NCBI RefSeq assembly: GCF_934424005.1
Contig: NZ_CAKRXI010000025.1
Span: 1-47,401, forward strand
DNA from: an uncultured Blautia sp.
GTDB lineage: Bacteria; Bacillota; Clostridia; Lachnospirales; Lachnospiraceae
Direction of reading: 5' to 3'
DNA: 47,401 bases
The position numbers were made by a program, and so were the translations under genes. Under the pieces are notes generated by a model, which saw only the letters and a list, made by a program, of their open reading frames with translations, was not told where the DNA came from and made no database searches. Below, one piece after another: positions 16,039 through 25,433 of the stretch. Positions within the stretch are counted from its first letter, which is position 1. Each line of letters starts with the position of its first letter.

Positions 16039-17715
16039 ATGAATCGAGCCAGACAGATTTTAAAAAAATCGGCTGCAACAGCCTTAGGTGCATCCCTGAT
16101 CCTCTCAGGAAGCAGTACAGCATTTGCAGCAGGTTCCTATCAGGAAACAGAAAAGGCTGCCCTTAACAAACTCACAGACGGTCTTCCGGAAACTTGGGAT
16201 ACTTATCTCGAAAATTACAAGAAATCTGCCGCCGGAAGTAAAAGTAATATAACCCTTAAAGTAGAGGATACCGGACGTGCTCTGGTTGGTGCACTTATGG
16301 GTGGAATGGATGTTTCCTGGCTGCAGAACATCAGCCTGGACAGTAATATTTCCATCAAAGATGGTGTCGAAGCAATCGTGTCTTCTGTTCTTCTGAATGA
16401 TAACAAACTCTGTGATTTTAACGTATTTATGGATCTTGCAAATATGATGGAATATATTCAGATTCCGGAATTGTCAGATTCTTATATGAAAGCTCCTGTT
16501 TCTTCAGATTCTGAAGAAAATTCAGAAGAAGAACAGAAGTTCCTGAACACTTACATGACAACACTTTCAGATCTTACTTCTGTGCTCCCGGATTCCAAAA
16601 CACTTTCTACACTGCTCGATCGTTATGGAAGCATTATAATTGACAGTTTTGAAGAAGGTTCTTCTGTAGAAGAAAGTGTATCCGTAGATGGTATCAGCGA
16701 AGAATGCACCGCATATGAAGGTATTATTTCTGAAAAATCAGCGTATACAATCGTCGAAAAAGTTCTGACAACAGCCAAAGATGATGAGGAGATCAAAGCA
16801 CTTTTTGACCAGTGGTCAGAAGATGCATCAAATGGTGAAGACCAGTACAAAGATTTCCAGAATTTAATCACAGATGCACTGGATGATATGAATAGAGATG
16901 ACGAAGAATCCACTGAGAGCGAAGTATTTTCCTCCAAAGTATGGGTGAACGGAGATGGTAAGATCGTAGGTCGTCAGTTTAGTATAACGGATGGTCCTGA
17001 TACGACACCTGTCTTTACCTGGAAAGCACCTTCTGAAGGAGAAGATTCTGCATTACTGCTTGAGCTTGCAGCGGATGATTCCTCTTTCACGTTTACAGGA
17101 AATGGCAAAACAGCAGATGGTCTTCTGAATGGAGATTATATCCTTGCGGTAAACGGCACAGAAACTGTTGATATCAACGTAGAGAATCTGGAAACGAAAC
17201 CTGCAAAAGCAGGATATTACAACGGAACCTTTAATATTTCCTTCCCTGTAGCAGAAACAGACAGCAACGATTCAGAAGCGGGAGAAAGCACAGAAGATGA
17301 TACAGATACTTCCGCAACAGATATGCTGGCTGGATTTGGTGCAGTTATTAAACTTACATCTGATGCAGATGCAGATACATCTACATTGGATCTGACAGTG
17401 ACAACATCTGGTGCAGCACTGGCAACATTGTCTGTCACAGGTTCCTATGGTGAAGGTGTTGAAATTCCGGATTTTGCCTCTCTTGACAAAACTTACGATG
17501 CAACAGATGATGAGGCTATGACCGAATATCTCACAGAAATAAACTGGGATACTTTCCTAGCTAATGTCAAGGCAGCAGGTGTTCCAGATGAACTGGCTTC
17601 CCAGCTTGAAAATGTATTAAAAGCAGCAGTTGAAAGCGCTTCACAGCCAGCAGAAGAGGAAAATGCGGATACAGACACGGACACAGATACTACTGCAGAA
17701 GATGATGCAGCATAA
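16039..17715 (+). CDS. secreted acidic protein of unknown function
   Basis: A 558-residue exported protein. The ATG at 16039 has AAGGAGA upstream; an earlier in-frame start at 15967 lies inside the promoter. The N-terminus is a Sec signal peptide (Arg/Lys-rich start, hydrophobic ATALGASLILSGSSTAFAA, likely cleavage after AFA or FAA). There is no lipobox, no LPXTG motif and no C-terminal membrane anchor, so release or non-covalent wall binding is likely. The mature chain is very acidic and rich in Ser, Thr, Asp and Glu. The second half has a repetitive beta-type pattern (GYYNGTFNISFPV, VIKLTSDADADTSTLDLTVTTSG), and the C-terminus ends in a low-complexity ADTDTDTDTTAEDDAA tail. It stands alone between two terminators. 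I do not recognise the family. Confidence 0.82.
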   Translation: MNRARQILKKSAATALGASLILSGSSTAFAAGSYQETEKAALNKLTDGLPETWDTYLENYKKSAAGSKSNITLKVEDTGRALVGALMGGMDVSWLQNISLDSNISIKDGVEAIVSSVLLNDNKLCDFNVFMDLANMMEYIQIPELSDSYMKAPVSSDSEENSEEEQKFLNTYMTTLSDLTSVLPDSKTLSTLLDRYGSIIIDSFEEGSSVEESVSVDGISEECTAYEGIISEKSAYTIVEKVLTTAKDDEEIKALFDQWSEDASNGEDQYKDFQNLITDALDDMNRDDEESTESEVFSSKVWVNGDGKIVGRQFSITDGPDTTPVFTWKAPSEGEDSALLLELAADDSSFTFTGNGKTADGLLNGDYILAVNGTETVDINVENLETKPAKAGYYNGTFNISFPVAETDSNDSEAGESTEDDTDTSATDMLAGFGAVIKLTSDADADTSTLDLTVTTSGAALATLSVTGSYGEGVEIPDFASLDKTYDATDDEAMTEYLTEINWDTFLANVKAAGVPDELASQLENVLKAAVESASQPAEEENADTDTDTDTTAEDDAA

Positions 17716-17757
17716 CATAACAGCTGAGATCAAAAGCGTGATAATTGAGTCTTAATT

Positions 17758-17808
17758 TAAAAGAGGATATCCTCTCAGGCAGAAGCCTTGAGGATATCCT
17801 CTTTTTTT
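17758..17808. terminator. bidirectional terminator
   Basis: AAGAGGATATCCTC (17761-17774) pairs with GAGGATATCCTCTT, with an inner CTCAGGC/GCCTTGAG helix, a left A-run and a right T7. It ends the secreted-protein transcript. It also ends that of the DUF1275 gene, whose stop codon lies inside the stem-loop. Confidence 0.9.
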
Positions 17809-18461
17809 ACTTTACATATTCCATACTCTGCATTACATAATAGAAACGCAGAAACAGTTGGAAGAATTCCAATCCAGGAAGCCTTCAGATCCAAAATCTG
17901 TGTTGCCAGGAAGGAAACGGCAACGCCGCCATAAAAACTAAGCAGTACTTTTCCAAAATAAATCCCTCTGTGAAGAGACTGTTCATCTTTGCTGCACAGA
18001 TATTCTGTAAATCCTGTTACGCACTGACGAAGATTGTTGGTACAAAAAATACTGGAACTTGCAAAACCATCTGCACCTTTAAATGAACACCATTGAAAAG
18101 CTGAAGCAAAAAAGATTGGAAACAGAGCAACAAATGGATTCATTTCTGCCGGATAAAAACCAATGATCAGCAAAACAGCTCCATCTATCAGAATACTGAG
18201 TCTTTTTTGACTCATCTTTGAGATCTTATGAGAGATGATCACCGTCAACGATACCGATGCAATATAAATTACCAAAGCTATGATACGGAAAAACCACTCC
18301 TCATCTGCATGTCCCACGGCATCCATAGCCAACGAAACCATATTTCCAGTCTGTGCAGATCCAAGTATATCGTGGCGGTTTATAACACCATATCCGACCA
18401 TAAATCCACCAATCAGAGTCATATTCAGATGCAGCCTGCGTTCCAAGGTTGCTTCATCCAT
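17775..18461 (-). CDS. DUF1275 (YoaK-type) membrane protein
   Basis: A 228-residue membrane protein with about six hydrophobic segments, assigned to DUF1275/YoaK, a family of unknown transport or signalling role. The sequence ERRLHLNMTLIGGFMVGYGVINRHDILGSAQTGNMVSLAM is typical of the family N-terminus, with the conserved aromatic-less QTGN motif. The start at 18461 (MDEATLERR) has AAGGA 9 nt upstream; the ATG at 18470 directly abuts that AAGGA. It is divergent from a LysR-type regulator gene, which often controls such a neighbour. Confidence 0.85.
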   Translation of the reverse strand: MDEATLERRLHLNMTLIGGFMVGYGVINRHDILGSAQTGNMVSLAMDAVGHADEEWFFRIIALVIYIASVSLTVIISHKISKMSQKRLSILIDGAVLLIIGFYPAEMNPFVALFPIFFASAFQWCSFKGADGFASSSIFCTNNLRQCVTGFTEYLCSKDEQSLHRGIYFGKVLLSFYGGVAVSFLATQILDLKASWIGILPTVSAFLLCNAEYGICKVKKEDILKASA

Positions 18462-18516
18462 TAAAATCATTCCTTTTCTTTTTTTTCGGTTTTTATTATA
18501 ATCTTGCTTATATATA

Positions 18517-18545
18517 TTGTAAAATTGATATTTTATCTATATAAT
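18517..18545 (+). promoter_or_regulatory. putative sigma-A promoter for the LysR gene
   Basis: TTGTAA (18517-18522), 17 nt, TATAAT (18540-18545), in a very AT-rich intergenic region between divergent genes. Confidence 0.6.
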
Positions 18546-18592
18546 ATAAATCGTGTTTATATTATATAGTTTTATATATGGAGGAAAATGCA

Positions 18593-19507
18593 TTGACGTA
18601 CCAGGATATACACACATTTCTTACCATAGCATCCAGTCCCTCTCTTTCCAAGGCAGCAGAAAGCCTTTTTGTATCACAGCCGGCATTAAGCCATCGTCTG
18701 TCAGCACTGGAAGAAGAGCTGGGGACAGAGCTGATCATACGCCGAAAAGGATCCCGTACACTGGAACTGACAGATGCCGGCCAGCGTTTTGTACCAATTG
18801 CCAGGAAATGGGAACAGTTATGGATTGAGACCGGAAAGATTAAATTCGAGCAGCCATCTACACAGCTTCGAATCGTCAACGTAGACAGTCTGAATTTTTA
18901 TTTTATGCCTCAGGTAATTGAAAATTTTCTGGAGAATCATCCAAAATGTAGTCTGCACATCAACACCATGCAGTCAAATCTTTCTTATAAATCTGTCGAA
19001 AACAAAGAAGCGGATCTTGGCCTGATCACCAATCCTCACTTCTTCAAAAAGGTTCAGACAATCCCACTTTTTGAAGAACAGCTTGTATTTGTGTGTCACA
19101 AAGATGCTTCCTATCAGGATGGGATTCTTCCGTCTCAGTTAAGCAGCACCGATGAGATCTATATTCCATGGAGCAATACTTTTCTCATGTGGCATGATTA
19201 CTGGTTCGGGAATGATCCGGAAGTCAAAGTTATGCTGGATAATATGGCATTATTGCGTCAGCTGCTTGATCTGAAAGATGCCTGGGCAATCATGCCGGCA
19301 ACTCTTGGACATAAATTAGCCGAAAACGAAAACTGCCGGATCGTTTCTCTTGAAAACGGTCCGGAGTATCGTACCTGCTATGCAATTATGAATGACCAGC
19401 GAAATGCGCATCCTCTGGTTACGGAATTTCTGCAGGAGCTTCTGAATACAGTAAGTAAAATTCCTGAGATCAGGCTTCTGGATCCTCAGTTTCATCAGAA
19501 TCTGTAA
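18593..19507 (+). CDS. LysR-family transcriptional regulator
   Basis: A 304-residue LysR-type regulator. The TTG at 18593 is preferred because GGAGG (18580-18584) is 8 nt upstream; the ATG at 18578 overlaps that site and has none of its own. Residues 1-60 form the winged helix-turn-helix (TYQDIHTFLTIASSPSLSKAAESLFVSQPALSHRL). The remainder is the periplasmic-binding-like effector domain (LRIVNVDSLNFYFMPQVIENFLENHP). It is divergent from the DUF1275 gene, its probable target. Its 3' end overlaps the convergent CapA gene by 38 nt. Confidence 0.93.
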   Translation: MTYQDIHTFLTIASSPSLSKAAESLFVSQPALSHRLSALEEELGTELIIRRKGSRTLELTDAGQRFVPIARKWEQLWIETGKIKFEQPSTQLRIVNVDSLNFYFMPQVIENFLENHPKCSLHINTMQSNLSYKSVENKEADLGLITNPHFFKKVQTIPLFEEQLVFVCHKDASYQDGILPSQLSSTDEIYIPWSNTFLMWHDYWFGNDPEVKVMLDNMALLRQLLDLKDAWAIMPATLGHKLAENENCRIVSLENGPEYRTCYAIMNDQRNAHPLVTEFLQELLNTVSKIPEIRLLDPQFHQNL

Positions 19508-20729
19508 CCGAATCTGAATTTTCATCATATTCTTCATCTGATTCTGTACCTTCTTCAGAATCACTTACTGTACCATCCTTGATCCAGGAACTTCTTTCCT
19601 GGATCTTTTGCATGATTCGAGTAGCTTCTTCGCCCTCAGCAGGAGTTGGCTGGTAATTATTATAATCAGAATCAGATGAGATGGAGCATGGAATGATATT
19701 GGTCACATTGTCATCTTTTACACCGTTCTGGTCAATTGTAAATGTCTGCTGGAAAATCATAGTGTCCATATCACTTGGATATGCATTTCCACCAAAGCAG
19801 AAATTTCCAAGGCTGTATACGATATTCTTACCTTTATATTCTTCGATTCCCTGCAGAACATGTGGATGGTGTCCACACACCAGATCGGCACCCTCATCAA
19901 TTGCAAGATGTCCCAGTGTTCTCTGATTATCATCAGGCACTTCCTCTTTCTCATTTCCCCAGTGAAAGATAACAACGATCAGCTGTGCACCATCTTGTTT
20001 TACTTTGGCAATATTCTGTTTCAGCTGTTCTTCCCGGCCAAGATGATCATTCAGCTCATAGATTCCTACCAGCCCTACTTTGACACCCTTCACTTCTGTA
20101 ACGGCAGTCTCATCATAGCCAAAATGAATGATATTCGCTGCATCCAGAGCCTTCAATGTATCATTGAAACTTTCCTCACCATAGTCGTGGCTGTGATTAT
20201 TTGCTGTATTAACAGCTTCTACAGAGCCTGATGTAAGTATATCTGCATAGGAAGCAGGTGCCTTAAAAGCAAACTGTTTATCCTCACGTTCCGTAGATTC
20301 TGTAAGAGTCCCTTCAAAATTTGCAATTGTCAGGTCATCCGCAGAAAAAATACTTTTTACATTTGCCATAAAATAGTCCGCGCCATAATTTTCGTAATAT
20401 ACATTCAGGCTGGTATCATAATCGAAGTTTTCATCAGTTCCCAATGTACAGTCACCGACAACACTGAGTGTTAATGATACCGGATCCATCTTCGGTTCTG
20501 GTGTGACAGTGAGTGATCCTGTCTGGCTGATGTTTTCTGCTTTACTTGAAGAAGCCGCTTTTGATTTTCGAGAATTGCATCCTTTTACTGCAAAACTTAA
20601 GATTAGAATAAGTAGTATGCCTGCACCAATTCCGATATATAGAATTCGCAATTGACGTTCACGATAATATCTCGATTTCTTTACCATTTTTCTTTTACGC
20701 TTTTTTGAATGTCTGCCGGTCTGATTCAT
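19470..20729 (-). CDS. CapA-family (PgsA-like) membrane-anchored metallophosphatase-fold protein
   Basis: A 419-residue protein of the CapA/poly-gamma-glutamate synthesis family. The start MNQTGRHSKKRKRK has AAAGGGAG upstream. A strongly basic N-terminus precedes one membrane helix (ILYIGIGAGILLILILSFAV), so the catalytic part faces outward. Motifs of the calcineurin-like fold are clear: SVVGDCTLGTD, NFEGTLTE, NTANNHSHDYG, FHWGNE, GHHPHVLQG and YSLGNFCFGG. The C-terminus is a low-complexity acidic tail (ESDEEYDENSDSV). The family is linked to poly-gamma-glutamate or capsule export, but most members, lacking capB/capC neighbours as here, have unknown substrates. Confidence 0.9.
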   Translation of the reverse strand: MNQTGRHSKKRKRKMVKKSRYYRERQLRILYIGIGAGILLILILSFAVKGCNSRKSKAASSSKAENISQTGSLTVTPEPKMDPVSLTLSVVGDCTLGTDENFDYDTSLNVYYENYGADYFMANVKSIFSADDLTIANFEGTLTESTEREDKQFAFKAPASYADILTSGSVEAVNTANNHSHDYGEESFNDTLKALDAANIIHFGYDETAVTEVKGVKVGLVGIYELNDHLGREEQLKQNIAKVKQDGAQLIVVIFHWGNEKEEVPDDNQRTLGHLAIDEGADLVCGHHPHVLQGIEEYKGKNIVYSLGNFCFGGNAYPSDMDTMIFQQTFTIDQNGVKDDNVTNIIPCSISSDSDYNNYQPTPAEGEEATRIMQKIQERSSWIKDGTVSDSEEGTESDEEYDENSDSVTDSDETEDPEA

Positions 20730-20804
20730 TATATACTCCCTTTCCTGTCTGGAATTATTTGCAAAATTCGACAAAAAATTCTATTTAAAAAGAGTATAAG
20801 AAGT

Positions 20805-20833
20805 TTGACAGATTCCGTCAATCATTTTAATAT
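20805..20833 (+). promoter_or_regulatory. sigma-A promoter for nfo
   Basis: TTGACA (20805-20810), 17 nt, TAATAT (20828-20833). Confidence 0.75.
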
Positions 20834-20866
20834 AAAGAATACAAAAAGATTAGAAGGAGAAGCAAT

Positions 20867-21706
20867 ATGACTGTTTTATATATTGGAAACCACACTTCAT
20901 CATCTAAGGGGTATACAGCAATGGCAAGGCAGATTATAAAAAATGGAGGAAATACGTTTGCATTTTTCACAAGAAATCCCCGAGGAGGTAAAGCAAAAGC
21001 CATTGATGAAACAGATATTCAGAATTTTCTTGTACTTGCACAGGAAAATCATTTTGGAAAGATCGTTGCACATGCACCATATACGTTAAATGCCTGCGCT
21101 GCAAAAGAAGAACTTCGAACTTTTGCACGTGAAACATTTGCAGATGATCTTCGACGAATGGAATATACACCGGGAAATTATTATAATTTTCATCCGGGAA
21201 GCCATGTAGGGCAGGGCAGTGAAATTGGTATTCAGAAAATTGCTGAAATTCTTAACGATGTTCTTACGGAAGAACAGACAACCACTGTTTTACTGGAAAC
21301 AATGTCCGGTAAAGGAACGGAAGTTGGTAGAAATTTTGAAGAACTCAGAAAAATATTGAATCTCGTAGAAAAGAAAAGCAAAATGGGAATTTGCCTGGAT
21401 ACCTGTCATGTCTGGGATGGAGGATATGATATTGTACATGATTTAGATGGTGTTTTAAATGATTTTGATCATATCATTGGCCTGGAGCATTTAAAAGCCA
21501 TTCATCTAAATGACAGTCTGAATGACTGTGGAAGCCACAAGGACCGCCATGCCAGAATAGGAGAGGGAAAAATTGGCATGGAGGCTCTTGTTCGTATAAT
21601 AAAACATCCGGCTTTGCGGGAAATCCCTTTTATCCTTGAGACCCCAAATGATGATGCTGGATGGACAGAAGAAATCCGTATTCTGAAAGAAGCTTTTTAT
21701 AAATAG
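20867..21706 (+). CDS. nfo: deoxyribonuclease IV (endonuclease IV)
   Basis: A 279-residue AP endonuclease that cuts DNA 5' to abasic sites in base-excision repair. The zinc ligand motifs are all visible: [69 protein letters not shown] and FILETPND. Length is normal. AGAAGGAGA precedes the ATG and a near-consensus promoter lies upstream. The gene is monocistronic and its last 10 nt overlap the convergent ldhA. Confidence 0.96.
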   Translation: MTVLYIGNHTSSSKGYTAMARQIIKNGGNTFAFFTRNPRGGKAKAIDETDIQNFLVLAQENHFGKIVAHAPYTLNACAAKEELRTFARETFADDLRRMEYTPGNYYNFHPGSHVGQGSEIGIQKIAEILNDVLTEEQTTTVLLETMSGKGTEVGRNFEELRKILNLVEKKSKMGICLDTCHVWDGGYDIVHDLDGVLNDFDHIIGLEHLKAIHLNDSLNDCGSHKDRHARIGEGKIGMEALVRIIKHPALREIPFILETPNDDAGWTEEIRILKEAFYK

Positions 21707-22683
21707 ACTTCGTTTTTTAATTCCATTCCTGTCCGAAAAGCTTCTGCATTTTGCAAGGTTGTTTCTGCAATATTGGTCAGAGCTTCTTCGGTAAAAAATC
21801 CCTGATGTGATGTCAGCGCAACATTTGGAAAAGAGAGCAGTCGCTGTACGGTGGAAGTCTTTAAAATATATTCGGACATATCTTCATACACAAAATCAGC
21901 TTCTTCTTCGTAAACATCAAGCCCCACTGCCCAGAATTTATGATCTCGGATTCCGGCGATCAGATCTTCTGTACAGATCAGTCCTCCGCGTGAAGTATTT
22001 ACGAGAATTACGCCATCCTTCATCCGGGAAATCGATTTTTTATTTATCATATGATGCGTTTCCGGTGTAAGAGGGCAGTGCAGACTGATCAGATCACTGA
22101 TTGCCAGTAGTCTGTCCATAGAAACATAATTCAGTCCGTAACTTTCGTCAGGATAAAGATCATAAGCAACGATTTTCATTCCAAATCCTTTACAGATTCG
22201 TGCCATCGCAAGTCCAATCTTTCCGGTTCCCACGATTCCCGCTGTCTTTCCATACAGATTTACGCCCATAAGACCGTTCAGCGAGAAGTTATTTTCTCTA
22301 CATTTGATATATGCTTTATGGGTATGGCGATTTGCAGTAAGTACCAGCGCCATAGCATGTTCAGCAACTGCTTCAGGAGAATATCCGGGAACACGAAGAA
22401 CTTTTATATCACATTCTGCAGCTTTCTTCAGATCCACATTGTTATATCCTGCACAGCGCATCAATATCAGTCGTATTCCCTGATGTCTCAGTTCTTCAAT
22501 GACATCCTCTCCAAGATCAGCATTTACAAACGCACAGATTCCATCATATCCTGCGGCCAGAGATGCCGTTTCTTTATATAAGTTTGATTCAAGAAATGTA
22601 AATTCAATATCCGGATATTCTGGCTTTAACCTGTCGAAAAATATCTGATCATAATCTTTGGTTCCGTAAAATAAAATCTTCAT
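21697..22683 (-). CDS. ldhA: D-lactate dehydrogenase / 2-hydroxyacid dehydrogenase
   Basis: A 328-residue NAD-dependent D-2-hydroxyacid dehydrogenase, most like fermentative D-lactate dehydrogenase (pyruvate to D-lactate, regenerating NAD+). Features: N-terminal substrate domain ([16 protein letters not shown]), Rossmann NAD-binding motif [15 protein letters not shown], catalytic Arg in VNTSRGGLI, and catalytic His in [13 protein letters not shown]. The HQGFFT form is characteristic of D-LDH rather than glycerate or phosphoglycerate dehydrogenases. CAGGAGG precedes the ATG. It forms its own transcript, with an inverted repeat between the -10 and the ribosome site. Confidence 0.92.
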   Translation of the reverse strand: MKILFYGTKDYDQIFFDRLKPEYPDIEFTFLESNLYKETASLAAGYDGICAFVNADLGEDVIEELRHQGIRLILMRCAGYNNVDLKKAAECDIKVLRVPGYSPEAVAEHAMALVLTANRHTHKAYIKCRENNFSLNGLMGVNLYGKTAGIVGTGKIGLAMARICKGFGMKIVAYDLYPDESYGLNYVSMDRLLAISDLISLHCPLTPETHHMINKKSISRMKDGVILVNTSRGGLICTEDLIAGIRDHKFWAVGLDVYEEEADFVYEDMSEYILKTSTVQRLLSFPNVALTSHQGFFTEEALTNIAETTLQNAEAFRTGMELKNEVYL

Positions 22684-22707
22684 AATAACCTCCTGTAAAT
22701 TTCATCC

Positions 22708-22745
22708 GAGTCTTACATATGACTCAGATTCTGTTTTCTATTATA
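22708..22745 (-). promoter_or_regulatory. ldhA promoter -10 and downstream inverted repeat
   Basis: On the minus strand TATAAT (22745-22740) is a likely -10, with a weak -35. About 15 nt downstream, GAGTC-N8-GACTC (22708-22725) forms an inverted repeat in the leader, a candidate repressor site. It is not the TTGTGA-type sequence expected for Rex. Confidence 0.45.
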
Positions 22746-22783
22746 GAGTGTCTCACCCGGTAAAAGCATATACATCTGATTAT

Positions 22784-22826
22784 AAAAAAACTGCCACTTA
22801 CATTTATATGTAAATGACAGTTTTTT
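22784..22826 (-). terminator. intrinsic terminator after aroA
   Basis: Stem arms 22790-22803 and 22808-22821 surround a 4-nt loop. On the minus strand the two imperfect pairs are G-U wobble, and the helix is followed by T7. The + strand version has C-A mismatches, so the minus direction is preferred. Confidence 0.85.
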
Positions 22827-22847
22827 ATCTGTATTATGATTGGATAT

Positions 22848-24125
22848 TTATTTGTTTTCCAGGCTGTAAAGATCCTGATAAAAATTCGGATAAGAAATCT
22901 TTACACAGTCACCATGCAGAATCTCCATCGGACCATCACAAATCGTTCCTGCAACAGCAAAAGACATCGCTACTCTATGATCCAGATGAGAATCAATGGT
23001 AGCTCCATGCAAAGGTTTTCCTCCATGAATGATCATACCATCATCTGTTCCCTCTATATCAGCACCCATACGCTTCAGATTTTCGACCATAACTGTAATA
23101 CGGTCAGATTCTTTGACTTTGAGTTCCTGTGCATCACGGATAACAGTTGTTCCATCAGCAAAAGCAGCCATAACCGCAATCATTGGAATTTCATCGATCA
23201 GTGTAGGAATAACAGCACCCTCAACCGTGGTTCCCTTAAGGTTGCTGGTGCGAATCAGGAGATCGGCAGTCGGTTCCCCTTCCGTACTCTGATTCAGAAG
23301 GGTAATGTCAGCACCCATATCCATACACACCTTAAGTATTCCGGCTCTTGTTGGATTGATCCCAACATTTTTCAGCAGAATTTCGCTTCCTGGTGTCAGA
23401 AGTCCGGCTGCGATAAAATATGCTGCAGATGAAATGTCACCAGGTACTTTTACAGCTCTGCCTTCCAGTACAGGTTCTGGAAGAATAGACGCTGTTGTTC
23501 CCTCGGATGTTACATTCGCACCAAAATAATTCAGCATGATCTCTGTATGGTTACGGGATAAAAACGGCTCTGTAACACTGGTTATCCCATCTGCATACAT
23601 ACCGGCAAGAAGGACACAGGATTTGACCTGCGCAGAAGCCACCGGAGAATCATAATGAACTGCATGAAGTTCTTTACCATGAATCAGAAGAGGAACACAG
23701 CCATTGCCTCTTTTGCTTATGATATCGGCACCCATAGAAGCAAGCGGTGTCATGATACGTTTCATCGGACGAGTACGGATGGAGTCATCCCCATCAAGTT
23801 CTGAAATAAATTTCTGTCCCGCAAGGATGCCTGAAATCAGGCGGGTAGTTGTTCCGCTGTTACCGACATCCAGTAGCCCCTCCGGAGCGGAAAGACCATG
23901 AAGGCCTTTTCCATGAACCAGAATCTCAGATTCTCTGCGTTCTATTGAAATCCCCATTTTGCGAAAGCAGGAAATCGTAGAAAGGCAGTCTGCACCTTCA
24001 AGGAAATGAGAGATGCATGTAGTTCCCTTTGCAAGAGAACCAAACATAACTGCTCTGTGTGAAATGGATTTATCTCCCGGTACTGTTAAAGTACCTTTTA
24101 AATTTGTCTGTTTTTTGATTTCCAT
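22848..24125 (-). CDS. aroA: 3-phosphoshikimate 1-carboxyvinyltransferase (EPSP synthase)
   Basis: A 425-residue EPSP synthase, joining PEP to shikimate-3-phosphate in aromatic amino-acid synthesis. Motifs: VPGDKSISHRAVMFGSLA (phosphate-binding Lys/Ser), GNSGTTTRLISG, DGDDSIRTRPM, VASAQVKSCVLLAGMYADG, VPGDISSAAYF, and KVKESDRI near the C-terminus. Length is normal. It lies 8 nt behind tyrA and is cotranscribed with it; a terminator follows. The order tyrA-aroA fits a phenylalanine/tyrosine branch operon. Confidence 0.97.
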   Translation of the reverse strand: MEIKKQTNLKGTLTVPGDKSISHRAVMFGSLAKGTTCISHFLEGADCLSTISCFRKMGISIERRESEILVHGKGLHGLSAPEGLLDVGNSGTTTRLISGILAGQKFISELDGDDSIRTRPMKRIMTPLASMGADIISKRGNGCVPLLIHGKELHAVHYDSPVASAQVKSCVLLAGMYADGITSVTEPFLSRNHTEIMLNYFGANVTSEGTTASILPEPVLEGRAVKVPGDISSAAYFIAAGLLTPGSEILLKNVGINPTRAGILKVCMDMGADITLLNQSTEGEPTADLLIRTSNLKGTTVEGAVIPTLIDEIPMIAVMAAFADGTTVIRDAQELKVKESDRITVMVENLKRMGADIEGTDDGMIIHGGKPLHGATIDSHLDHRVAMSFAVAGTICDGPMEILHGDCVKISYPNFYQDLYSLENK

Positions 24126-24133
24126 ATGATTAC

Positions 24134-25225
24134 CTACCGTTCATATACTATGTAGTTGCGTTTTTTCAGAAGCGCACAGCCTTTTTCCATTGCATTCTGC
24201 TCATAAAATTCAATTTTCAGAACACCCTGCTCAAATTCACGGTTATGAATAATACCAATATTCTTAATACTGATTCCTTCCATTGCAAGAATTGTAGCGA
24301 TTGTAGCAATTCCACCTGCCTCATCTACAATATCAATATAAAGCATATATGTTTTGTTGATCAGACCGGAAGATGAAGCGTCGATAGAATCTCGGTAATC
24401 TCTGGATCTGGCGAACATATCGTAAAGGTTTTCAGCTTCCTGATTGTCGATGGAACAACGGATCTGAATCAGCATACGGATATACTCATCAAGTACGGAT
24501 GAAATATTTTCATGATTTTCAACACAGATCTGTTCCCACATAACAGGTGAAGAGGAAGCGATTCTGGTAATATCACGAAAACCACCTGCTGCGATCGTCT
24601 TCATATATTCTGCTTCATTATCTAGCTTATTTACCAGATTAACAAGAGAAGAAGCAATGATATGAGGCAGATGACTGACACCTGCGGTAATAAAATCATG
24701 TTCTTCAGCAGTCAGGACCATAGAGATAGAGCCCAGTGAATCAATCAGTTCTGAGAATTCCGTAAGCTTTTCAAGCGGCACCTGACCACCTGGCGTCAGA
24801 ATATAATATGCATTTTCAAGCAGATGATCTGAAGAATGCTCAAATCCGGACTGTTCAGATCCGGCCATCGGATGTCCGCCAATAAAGCAGTGATCCATAC
24901 CAAGTTCTTCAACAGCTTTATGGATTGGTCCTTTGACACTTCCTGCATCTGTGATGATACAGTCATCAGAAATTACATTTTTCAGATATTTCAGATATTC
25001 TATATTGTATTCTACCGGTGCACAGAGAAAGATATAATCGCAGGTATGGTATCGCTCATCCTTTTCTTCCAGTACAGCATCGATCGCATTACAGTTTAAT
25101 GCAGCTGCCAGAGTTTCTTTATGTTTTGCATATGCCAGAATATGATAGTCTGGATGAAATTTGCGGATCGTTTTTGCGATAGATCCTCCGATCAGGCCAA
25201 GCCCGATAAAACCAATGGTTTTCAT
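24134..25225 (-). CDS. tyrA: prephenate dehydrogenase with ACT domain
   Basis: A 363-residue prephenate dehydrogenase that oxidatively decarboxylates prephenate to 4-hydroxyphenylpyruvate for tyrosine. The N-terminal Rossmann motif is IGFIGLGLIGGSIAKTI. The helical dimerisation domain carries GGHPMAGSEQSGFEH and VSHLPHIIASSLV, including the catalytic His. The C-terminal 70 residues are an ACT domain (YIDIVDEAGGIATIATILA), likely the tyrosine feedback sensor. The ATG at 25225 is preferred; an upstream in-frame TTG at 25246 lacks a clear ribosome site. It is the first gene of the tyrA-aroA operon. Confidence 0.95.
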   Translation of the reverse strand: MKTIGFIGLGLIGGSIAKTIRKFHPDYHILAYAKHKETLAAALNCNAIDAVLEEKDERYHTCDYIFLCAPVEYNIEYLKYLKNVISDDCIITDAGSVKGPIHKAVEELGMDHCFIGGHPMAGSEQSGFEHSSDHLLENAYYILTPGGQVPLEKLTEFSELIDSLGSISMVLTAEEHDFITAGVSHLPHIIASSLVNLVNKLDNEAEYMKTIAAGGFRDITRIASSSPVMWEQICVENHENISSVLDEYIRMLIQIRCSIDNQEAENLYDMFARSRDYRDSIDASSSGLINKTYMLYIDIVDEAGGIATIATILAMEGISIKNIGIIHNREFEQGVLKIEFYEQNAMEKGCALLKKRNYIVYER

Positions 25226-25262
25226 GATGTTTGATATCCTTTCCAAGTTAAACTATGCTTTT

Positions 25263-25291
25263 ATTTTAAAAGAATATACTATAAATGTCAA
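25263..25291 (-). promoter_or_regulatory. sigma-A promoter for tyrA-aroA
   Basis: On the minus strand TTGACA (25291-25286), 17 nt, TAAAAT (25268-25263). It is divergent from the EF-G promoter. Confidence 0.8.
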
Positions 25292-25370
25292 ACAAAGCCA
25301 TAAAATCAGTAAATTCGTTAATAATTTACACAATTCGAATAAAAAATGTTGTTAAAATTATATAAAATAC

Positions 25371-25399
25371 TTGAAAAGTGCGAGATATTTTAGTAGAAT
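25371..25399 (+). promoter_or_regulatory. sigma-A promoter for the EF-G paralogue
   Basis: TTGAAA (25371-25376), 17 nt, TAGAAT (25394-25399). Confidence 0.75.
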
Positions 25400-25433
25400 A
25401 TGAACATATTAGACAAACAGGGAGGTATTACAT

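Noticed and set aside
19470..20729. CapA protein as part of a poly-gamma-glutamate capsule locus
   Set aside because: No capB/capC (pgsB/pgsC) genes are nearby; neighbours are a LysR regulator and endonuclease IV.
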